A DNA stretch of 64,000 nt from Maribacter vaceletii. GTDB lineage: Bacteria; Bacteroidota; Bacteroidia; Flavobacteriales; Flavobacteriaceae. Under the pieces are notes generated by a model that saw nothing but the letters and a program-made list of their open reading frames with translations, searched no databases and was not told where the DNA came from. The stretch is from the NCBI RefSeq assembly GCF_003634105.1, contig NZ_RBIQ01000007.1, positions 868,001-932,000 of the forward strand, written 5' to 3'. The position numbers and the translations under genes were made by a program. Below are positions 8,269 to 16,600 of the stretch, piece after piece (within the stretch, counting starts at the first letter, position 1; every line of letters starts with the position of its first letter).

Positions 8269-9720
8269 TTAAATTTCTTTTGGGAATTTTACTGTAAAAA
8301 CGGTTCCTTTTCCTGGTTGTGATGTGTAATTTATAGTTCCTTTATAAGATTCTACAATATTTTTTACCATTCCCAAACCTAGTCCCATTCCGCTAGTTTT
8401 TGTAGTAAACTTAGGTTCAAAAATTTTATCTTTATTTTCATCTAATATTCCTACACCATTGTCTGCTACCATAATTTTAACATAAGTCTCTTCGGATGCC
8501 ATAGAGACTAAAATTCTGGGTGATGCTACTTCTGGAACCGCCTGTATTGCATTTTTAACCAAATTAGTAATTACTCTTATTAATTGGGTACGGTCTAATT
8601 TTGCTATAATTTCTTTTTCTTCGGATATAAAATGAATATAATCTTTATTAAAAATATCAAGTGCCAGCTTTACAATTTTAACCACATTCAAGGTTTCATT
8701 TTGCTGTGCAGGCATTTCGGCAAAATTAGAAAAGGCAGATGCAATACTACTCATGGTATCTATCTGCTGAATTAAAGTTTTAGAATACTCTTCTAATTTA
8801 GCCTTTATATCTGGGTCATCGGGCTTAAATTTACGCTCAAAACTTTGTACCGTTAAGCGCATTGGAGTTAAAGGGTTTTTAATTTCATGAGCTACTTGTT
8901 TTGCCATTTCTCTCCAAGCTTGTTCTCTTTCACTTTTTGCTAATTTTACAGCACTAATCTCCAACTCATCAATCATTGCATTATAAGAAGAAATTAAATT
9001 ATCCATTTCTTCACCAGGACTTTCTATAAAAATCTTTTCATTCCGTTTTGTTAAATCGGTTTTACTCATCATATTAGAAATAGTTTCTAAAGAACGAGTA
9101 ATGTATTTAGAAATAAAATACGCCAGGCTAATTGCCATTAAAAACATTACAAAATAAACCCCTCCTAAACGCATTAAAAACTCTCTAAGTTCCATGTCAT
9201 TAAGGCTATTATCCTCAAAATAAGGCAAATTTAATATACCTATTGGTTTAAATTGATAATCTGTTATATAGGTGTAAGATGCCTGATATTTATCTCCCGC
9301 AGCAGAGTTTTCTTCTACAAATCTTTTATCTACAGATGCACCTAATGTATTAAGAACCAACGCATCTAAGCAATTAGAGATAGAGTCTTGTTCAAATTTA
9401 GGTCTTGAACTTTTAATTAATTCTCCTTCTAAATCATAAATATTAAAATTTACATTTTGCACATCTGCAATCTGATAAATTTCTTCTTTAAATATATTAG
9501 CTAAATTCTCGGTGTTTACTGGATATGTTGTTCGTTGTAACGTGTAATTAATACTTTGCTTTATTTGCTGTTCTTTACGTTCTAAGCGTACTTCGTGGTA
9601 ATCTTTAGATTGCTCTCTATACTGGTAAATAGTAATTCCTGCAATTAATACAGATGCTATTAGCACCAGCAATATCATAGAAATAAAAATACGAGACCTA
9701 AGAGAGAATTTTTTAAGCAA
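8269..9720 (-). CDS. NtrY-like membrane sensor histidine kinase
   Basis: This 483-residue kinase has a first membrane helix (~11-31), an extracytoplasmic sensing region (~32-185), a second helix (~187-206) and a HAMP linker (~207-260). The phospho-acceptor is His278 in AHEIKNPLTPMRL, a sequence characteristic of NtrY-type kinases. The ATPase domain shows the N box (NLVKNAIQAV), G1 (DNGVGI) and G2 (GLGLGM). No response regulator gene is adjacent, so it is an orphan kinase here. The signal it reads is unknown. The start gives a basic N-terminus directly before the first helix, as expected. Confidence 0.9.
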   Translation of the reverse strand: MLKKFSLRSRIFISMILLVLIASVLIAGITIYQYREQSKDYHEVRLERKEQQIKQSINYTLQRTTYPVNTENLANIFKEEIYQIADVQNVNFNIYDLEGELIKSSRPKFEQDSISNCLDALVLNTLGASVDKRFVEENSAAGDKYQASYTYITDYQFKPIGILNLPYFEDNSLNDMELREFLMRLGGVYFVMFLMAISLAYFISKYITRSLETISNMMSKTDLTKRNEKIFIESPGEEMDNLISSYNAMIDELEISAVKLAKSEREQAWREMAKQVAHEIKNPLTPMRLTVQSFERKFKPDDPDIKAKLEEYSKTLIQQIDTMSSIASAFSNFAEMPAQQNETLNVVKIVKLALDIFNKDYIHFISEEKEIIAKLDRTQLIRVITNLVKNAIQAVPEVASPRILVSMASEETYVKIMVADNGVGILDENKDKIFEPKFTTKTSGMGLGLGMVKNIVESYKGTINYTSQPGKGTVFTVKFPKEI

Positions 9721-9828
9721 TGTAACTTATTTAATGTTAAAGATAAGGAATATACACAAGGCTTAAAACTAGATTTTATTTGCCTTTTTCTTATAAAGAC
9801 TTATCAAAAATTAAGCCAACACTCTATT

Positions 9829-10380
9829 TTAAGCATTAGGGTTTTTAGAACGTATGCTTTTATATAGTTTAATGCCTAACATTAATAAAATTCCTAAAAC
9901 CACAATACCAACAACTCCAAAAATCCAATTAAAAGTGCTCTTTAAGATAACTAAAAATACTATTGCAAAGAGAATTAGGGTTGCGCCCTCATTCCAAATG
10001 CGCATAAATTTTGAGGTATACTTAACCTCATCTCTCTGCAGTTGCTTAAAGATTTGATGGTTTTTTAAATGATATAGAATTAGTAACACTACAAATGCTA
10101 ACTTAATATGCATCCATGGTTGTTGCAACCAGCTTGGTATTAAAATTAATAACCAAATGGCAAACAAAACACATAAAACCGCAGAAGGCCAGGTAATAAT
10201 ATACCATAAGCGCTTAGTCATTAATTTTAATTGTTTACTTAAAATTTCTTTTTCAGGGGACGGTTTTTGCCAAGCTTCAATATGGTAAATAAATAGTCTT
10301 GGAATGTAGAACAAACCAGCAAACCATGTAATTACAAAAATAAGATGTAGCGATTTTATATAGTTGTAGTATTCTTGCAT
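9829..10380 (-). CDS. hemJ: HemJ-type protoporphyrinogen IX oxidase (CopD-like membrane protein)
   Basis: This 183-residue protein with four to five membrane helices begins with YIKSLHLIFVITWFAGLFYIPRLFIYH. This is the HemJ signature, with the conserved His12 and Arg28. HemJ oxidises protoporphyrinogen IX to protoporphyrin IX in the membrane, the step before ferrochelatase. Many Bacteroidota carry HemJ instead of HemG or HemY, and no hemG/hemY is seen here, while hemA, hemCD, hemE, hemF, hemB and hemH all lie downstream in the window. That context supports HemJ over a generic CopD copper protein. Divergent from the M48-like protease gene. Confidence 0.78.
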   Translation of the reverse strand: MQEYYNYIKSLHLIFVITWFAGLFYIPRLFIYHIEAWQKPSPEKEILSKQLKLMTKRLWYIITWPSAVLCVLFAIWLLILIPSWLQQPWMHIKLAFVVLLILYHLKNHQIFKQLQRDEVKYTSKFMRIWNEGATLILFAIVFLVILKSTFNWIFGVVGIVVLGILLMLGIKLYKSIRSKNPNA

Positions 10381-10498
10381 AACATGATTCCATTTAAAAT
10401 TACAAATTTAAGCTCCTTTTTTATTTTTATAAGATTTATTTTATTGTTCCTTAAAATTAGAAATACTAAGACAAATAGTTTTAACTAATTATACTCTT

Positions 10499-10529
10499 TT
10501 TGTGCTTGCCTATGATTTTTCTATATTTA
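10499..10529 (+). promoter_or_regulatory. Promoter for the M48-like protease gene
   Basis: TTTG at 10499-10502, then 19 nt, then TATATTTA at 10522-10529 (7 of 8 to TAnnTTTG). This is the consensus Bacteroidota layout with ideal spacing. Transcription would start near 10536, giving a ~37-nt leader. Confidence 0.5.
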
Positions 10530-10572
10530 GAAACTCTAATTTTCTAGAAACCACTAACTAACAAACCATTTT

Positions 10573-11979
10573 ATGAGAATTTACTATATATATCTGACAC
10601 TTTGTTTTAGTTGTTTTACTTTACATTCTCAGTCACCTGGTTTTCAAAATGTAGTTATAGAATCTGTAGATGATCTCTGTTTTGGTCACCAAAGTCAATC
10701 TGCAGATGTTGAAGCAGAATCCATTGTAGATGAGATTATGGGTCAAATGGGACTTAACAGAAACTTTAAAATTAGAAAATGTTCTAATATTAAAAATGCT
10801 TTAGCACATATTGAAGAAGATGAAAATAAAAAACTGACCCCTTACATTCTTTATGACCCAGAATGGTTAGCTCAAATGTCTAAAAAATCTAATACAGACT
10901 GGGCTTCTATTGGGGTTCTTGCGCATGAAGTTGGCCATTTTTTACTTTATCATTCATTAAATAAACGAGGAAGTAACCCAAGATGGGAACTAAGTGCAGA
11001 CCGCTTTGCTGGCACCACACTAGCACGTATGGGAAGTACTCTCGAAGAAGCACAAAGTATGTTTAAAAATATTCCTGAAAAAGGAAGCTCTACGCATCCA
11101 GGAAGAGCAGAAAGAATGAATGCTATTAAAATTGGGTGGATGAAATTTAATAATCCCGCTCAAAAGAAAATAATCCTAAACGAAAATACTCCTGAAAGAG
11201 AAATAAATCCAGAATTAATTGTAAATAGATATTATAAATCTTTAGGAGGATTAAAAACTCTAAGCCAAATTAAACAATTAAATTATACCGAAAAAATTTC
11301 GGAAACCATTGGTGAAAATTTAAACCAAAAACCACTTGAATATGGCTATTCTTACGAACAAACACCAAATAAAATACTAATAACAAATAAAAAATATAAC
11401 GAGCAGTATTTAATAATTAATAACGATTCTTTACTGTGGAAATATACCGATCAAAAAAAGTGGAAAAATGAAGTTCCTAGAATAGGCACAAGTGTTAAAC
11501 AAGATTTTTATTCTTTTAAAAAAGATAAGGTTCCTACTATTAAAAACTTCTTTGATGATTTTGTTTTAGTATCCAATCCAGAACTAGCACTATATCGAGG
11601 TAGAAAAAGAATTGCTGATGAAGAATGTTTTGTTTTAGAACTACCTACAGAAAATACCGAAATAGGAAACCTTAAGAAAAAAGGGAAAAGAATTAGTGTT
11701 GCAAAAAAATACTTTTTTAATACTCTAGATGGTCTTTTATATGGAATAGAAACAAGAGAGAAAACCTCAAACTTTGTTAGAGGAAAAATTAAAAGTCAAA
11801 AAAATATTAAAACACAAAAAATATTCATTTCCTATAAACCTACTAAAGACATTTTGTTTCCTTCACAAATAAGTACCACAGAAACAGAATTGTTTAATGA
11901 TTTGCCAAGAGGAAAAACAAGATATCAGAAAAGAATTATAACCAATTTAATTCTAAATGCTAAGAAACAAGAGCTATAA
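10573..11979 (+). CDS. Exported M48-like zinc metalloprotease
   Basis: A signal peptide (~1-20) precedes a gluzincin core: HEVGH at 118-122 (GVLAHEVGHFLLYH) with the third ligand in ELSADRFAG (Glu139, Asp143). The protease would act in the periplasm or at the outer membrane. Residues ~210-468 form a second domain beginning YYKSLGGLKTLSQIKQLNYTEK, resembling the LolA/LolB-like folds often attached to Bacteroidota peptidases; this is my inference. The gene has its own promoter and is divergent from hemJ. The following genes are on the same strand after 189 bp and may be unrelated. Confidence 0.8.
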   Translation: MRIYYIYLTLCFSCFTLHSQSPGFQNVVIESVDDLCFGHQSQSADVEAESIVDEIMGQMGLNRNFKIRKCSNIKNALAHIEEDENKKLTPYILYDPEWLAQMSKKSNTDWASIGVLAHEVGHFLLYHSLNKRGSNPRWELSADRFAGTTLARMGSTLEEAQSMFKNIPEKGSSTHPGRAERMNAIKIGWMKFNNPAQKKIILNENTPEREINPELIVNRYYKSLGGLKTLSQIKQLNYTEKISETIGENLNQKPLEYGYSYEQTPNKILITNKKYNEQYLIINNDSLLWKYTDQKKWKNEVPRIGTSVKQDFYSFKKDKVPTIKNFFDDFVLVSNPELALYRGRKRIADEECFVLELPTENTEIGNLKKKGKRISVAKKYFFNTLDGLLYGIETREKTSNFVRGKIKSQKNIKTQKIFISYKPTKDILFPSQISTTETELFNDLPRGKTRYQKRIITNLILNAKKQEL

Positions 11980-12051
11980 ATCATTACTAATTTTTTAAAA
12001 AAACTAAAAAGAAAACTCTATTTCTTAACAAAAGGTAATAATTACTCTTAA

Positions 12052-12081
12052 TTATCGACGAAATACTTAAATAGTCGATAA
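12052..12081. promoter_or_regulatory. Inverted repeat upstream of the beta-barrel gene
   Basis: TTATCGAC (12052-12059) and GTCGATAA (12074-12081) are perfect 8-bp arms separated by 14 bp. They lie ~90 bp before the ATG at 12169, which suits an operator or a leader hairpin. No regulator can be assigned. Confidence 0.35.
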
Positions 12082-12168
12082 AAAATACGCTCTTTTATAT
12101 ATTTTTTTTAATATTTATAACCCCCTTAATATTAGTTATTTAAGAACAGCCAACCACCACCAACTAAA

Positions 12169-13593
12169 ATGAATTTTAACTACCCTAAAAAACTCCTTGT
12201 TTTTTTTATAGGAGTTCCTTTCTTCGTGTTTAGCCAAACAAATCATGGCTTTAGTTTTGATAATTATAATGGTATTTATGGCTCTACAGCAAACCCAGCA
12301 AACAGTGCCCAATCTAAACATAGATGGCATATTAATGGTTTGTCCTATAATTTATTAGGCACTTCAGATTACGGAACTATAAATTTTATAGATTCTCCAG
12401 ATACCCCCAACGGGTTTAATAGTAGTGATTTTTCTACAAATGTAGAAACCTCTAATAACAATAACTTTTTAGTTTCTAATAGTGATGTTCTCTTACCCTC
12501 AGTCCTTTATCAAATTAATGAAAAACATACTATTGGGTTATTATTACGTTCCAGAGCATTTTCAGATTACAGTAATTTTAATGGTCGCCTATGGAAAAAC
12601 CTAAGCCAAGGTTTTGAAGATGAAACATTAGAAAACACTTTTAATATTCCAAAATTTAATAATACCTCACAATCCTGGAAAGAAATTGGGTTGAATTATG
12701 GTATTGTGTTAGTAAACAGTAACTATCATTTTATTAAAGTTGGAGGTACAGCAAAATACCTTATAGGTAATGGAGCTGTAGAGCTTAGAGGAGATATTAA
12801 TGGCAGCTACAATGATGGCGTAAGTGATGATTTAATTATTAATTCTGGAACTGTTTCTTATTTGAATACTTTCTCTGCAAACCCAAATAATTTAAACGAA
12901 ACCTCTCCATTTATCAAGTCTGCATTTGATTTTACTAAAAACGGTTCTGGTTTTGGAGGTGATGTTGGCTTTGTTTATGAGTGGAGACCTCGTGAAACTA
13001 ACAGAGTTGGTGTGCGTAATAATAGCAGTGCTGTAAACACGTATAAGCTTAAAATAAGCGCCTCTATTTTAGATATTGGTGCTATTAAATATGAAGAAAT
13101 TGATAATAGTAAAGTGAGGCTAGAAAATTTTAATATTACTTCTCCCACTTCTCTTTCTAAAAACACTTTAAATAACGAAGGTTTTATTGCTACATTAAAA
13201 AATACTACAGAAATTAATTCTTCCCCCCAACAAGGAAAAGCAACTTTTGCACTGCCAAGATCTTTAAATATTGGATTAGACTATATAATTTTCAACGACA
13301 AAAATTATTATGTAAACCTTAACTATGTAAAAGCTTTAACAACCGTAGATGATAAATATACAAATACTAGACTAAATTTAATTACTGTAACACCCCGCTA
13401 TGAAACCCAAAAATTTAGTGCTTATTTACCTATAACTTATGAAAACAATACCGGCGTTTATTTTGGCGCAGGATTCCGTTACGGGCCTATTACTATTGGT
13501 TCTGCTGCATTAAATAGTCTCTTTACAAATGGGAAATTAAACCATATATACTTTGGATTAAATTTACCATTATTAGAAGATGTATTTAGATAA
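12169..13593 (+). CDS. Outer-membrane beta-barrel-like protein (DUF5723-like)
   Basis: This 474-residue protein has a signal peptide (FIGVPFFVFSQ, cleaved near residue 22). The mature start (DNYNGIYGSTANPANSAQS) resembles DUF5723 proteins of Bacteroidota, which begin with a short NPAN-type motif. The rest alternates strands ending in aromatic residues and closes with YFGLNLPLLEDVFR, consistent with an outer-membrane barrel. It lies 28 bp before the giant T9SS cargo gene, so the two and the lipoprotein after them look like one transcription unit for surface display. The DUF assignment is from memory of sequence style and is tentative; the beta-barrel prediction is firmer. Confidence 0.65.
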   Translation: MNFNYPKKLLVFFIGVPFFVFSQTNHGFSFDNYNGIYGSTANPANSAQSKHRWHINGLSYNLLGTSDYGTINFIDSPDTPNGFNSSDFSTNVETSNNNNFLVSNSDVLLPSVLYQINEKHTIGLLLRSRAFSDYSNFNGRLWKNLSQGFEDETLENTFNIPKFNNTSQSWKEIGLNYGIVLVNSNYHFIKVGGTAKYLIGNGAVELRGDINGSYNDGVSDDLIINSGTVSYLNTFSANPNNLNETSPFIKSAFDFTKNGSGFGGDVGFVYEWRPRETNRVGVRNNSSAVNTYKLKISASILDIGAIKYEEIDNSKVRLENFNITSPTSLSKNTLNNEGFIATLKNTTEINSSPQQGKATFALPRSLNIGLDYIIFNDKNYYVNLNYVKALTTVDDKYTNTRLNLITVTPRYETQKFSAYLPITYENNTGVYFGAGFRYGPITIGSAALNSLFTNGKLNHIYFGLNLPLLEDVFR

Positions 13594-13621
13594 TCGCATA
13601 TACTATTGAAAACATAGAAAA

Positions 13622-16600
13622 ATGAAAAAAAAATTACTTCTATTATTACTTTTAACTTTTTGGACAAAAAGTAATAGTCAAATAACTTTAATAGAGGATC
13701 TTACTCCTGGGGCTGAGTCTTCTAACCCTTTTGAATTTTTAGAACATGATGGACAACTTTTCTTTATAGGCGGATCTGAAGCCACCAATAATAATGTTAT
13801 ATATATTATGGACTCCTTGGAAAATATAAGTATAGCATGGCAAGAAGCAGGGAGTAACCCTTATTCCATGGTTGTTTATAATAATGAGTTATATTTTGAA
13901 GCTTCAAATAAACTACACAAACTTAATCTTCCATACGGAACAGGTAGTACTATTGTTGACAATAATATTTCTATCTGGGGTAGAGGGTTTGTTTATAATG
14001 GGGAATTATTTTTTGGTGGAGAATTAAACCAAATAGATCCATTAAATCCTAATTATGAGTTAATGGCATATAATGGTACATCTACAAGATTGGTAAAAGA
14101 AGAATCTTCTATTAGCCTAAACCCTGGGCAATTTGTTATCCATTTAGGAGAACTACACTTTGTTGGCAATGAAGAAGCAACAATAAATGGACAACCAGCT
14201 ACTGTAAATTTTATATATAAAACTGATGGAACAACAATAGATGTTGTTACCTTTTTTCAAAATACAAGTGTTTCTTACCTAAGATCCTTAAATGATAATT
14301 TATACTTTTTGTATAGAAACGGAGATTTTAATCAACCTTATAATCTATGGTCTTCTAATACTACTGCTACAGCTGGTTTTGGGGATGAGATAAGTTTTGC
14401 TTTTGGGTTAACAGTTTTTGATAATAAATTATATTTTTTTGATGTATCTAATAATATCTTATACTCCTCAGAGCAATTAGGAGTTTTTGTTCCAGTTCCA
14501 ATAGAAAATGGTGTAGAATACCCAAGTGGAAGCTTTCCTATAGTTAGTGATAATTTAATGGCTTTTACAGGATATACAAATACTATCGGGAATGAACTAT
14601 ACATGTACGAAAAAAACAATGAAATAAAATTCACAGAAGATTATAATAGTGGATCAGGAAGTTTTACACCTGTATATGGTTCTTTCTTTAATGATAAACT
14701 ATACATTACAGGAGATGATGGAACTGGAATTGGGAGGGAACTACATGTTTATGACCCAAATGATTGCCAAAATACAATTGACATAGAAGACAGTAATTTT
14801 GAAAACTATTTAGAAAATGTTCTAAATGTAGGCGATGGAATTTTAGGGAATAAAAAAGTTTGTAAAGAAAAAGTGGAAGTTTTAACAACTTTAAACTTAT
14901 CAGGAACAATTAATATGGAGAACAATCCTCCAGGTTTAGGAGTAACAAATCTTAGTGGTATTGAAGCTTTTAGAGATTTAGAAATATTAAGAATAGAAGG
15001 AAATACCATTGCAAATGTAGACCTAAGACAAAATACTAATCTCAAGGAACTAAGGGCTTGGCGAAATAATATGGAAACTCTAAATATTGAAGATTTAACT
15101 CTTTTAGAAATAGTTGGCCTAGACTTTAATAACCTTACCACAATCGATTTTTCCACGAATAATGCATTACAAATATTAGATATTAATAATAATAATTTAA
15201 CCTCTATTATTTTTTCTAACAATACAAATTTTAATAGATTTAGAATTTCCAACAACGTTAACCTCAGCAACTTAAACATCTCTTTAATTGATTCTAATTT
15301 AGATGTTTTTGTATCTACAGGAAATACTAGTTTAAGCTGTATTCAAGTAAGTAGTACATCTAATGCCGAATCTCAAGCAAATTGGCAAAAAGATGTTACA
15401 ACATCCTACAGTTTAAACTGTTCACCTAACACTCCATTTAATGTAACTACAACAATTGTCGGGGCTGGGAATACACCAAACTATACAATCAATGAAGGAG
15501 AAACTTTTACAATAAACTTTGATGCAGATAATACTGCTGCAAATGGAACTACATACAATCCAGAAATTACTTTTTCTCTTAATGGAATATCTTCTTCTGA
15601 AGATTTTTTATTCAATGGTTCTATTTCAATTCCTAATAACCCTTTTACTGTTAGTAGTAATAATCCTGATGGTAGTATTACTGTCCAAGCAATAACAGAT
15701 AATTTTTTAGAAAATGATGAAGTCTATACCGTAAACATTAGTTCTAGAAATAATACAGAATATACCATTGCTGACCCAATATCTTTTACTATAACAGTAA
15801 AAGACGTTGAGCCAGTAGAACCCTTTGTCGTAAATACCTATTTAAGTTTACCTGTAGGCCAACCAAACAATACAATTGAAGAAGGGCAAAAATTTAGAAT
15901 CTATTTTGAAGCAAGCACTTCACAATATTATGATAATCAATCTTTTGATGTTTTTTTTAATTCAGATAATAGCTCCGCACTTTTTAATGAAGACTTTACT
16001 CATGAAAATAGTCCGGCGTCTTTTACCGCTCGGCATCAACATGATGCAGTAGAATTTATTGAAGTAGAAGTATTAATAGATTCTCAAAAAAATGAAAATG
16101 AAGACATAGTAATAATTTTACAAAAAGATCCTAGTAATAAATATAAGTGGGGTAATGAAAAAAGTGATGGCACTTTAGAATTTAGAATAAATATTGAAGA
16201 TATTTCTGATGTTACTTCACAACCATTTATTGTACAAACTTCTATAAGTGAAAATGCAAGCTTAAATACTAATGGTTCCTATACTGTAAATGAAGGAGAA
16301 ACTTTTACTATTAATCTAAACGCTTTATCACCTGCCACAGATTTTTATAAGTATAAAATTATTTACAATACTGAAGGAACAACTGCAAATGCAGATGAAT
16401 ATTCATTAGCTATCCCTAATCCATTAGAATTAACTTCACAACAATCTGTTAATCCAGATGGCGAACTTAGTTTTACAATTAATACAGATAACATAATAGA
16501 CAATGAAGATAAGCTAATTATTAACTTCCTAAATGACCCCGATAATATTTATACTTGGCAAGGCAATAATATAAATCCAGATGGCAGTTTATCTTATGAA

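Noticed and set aside
14806-15279. Antisense open frame in the giant T9SS gene
   Set aside because: It overlaps the leucine-rich part of the giant gene and its leucine-rich translation is the mirror of that repeat; no start or context supports it.
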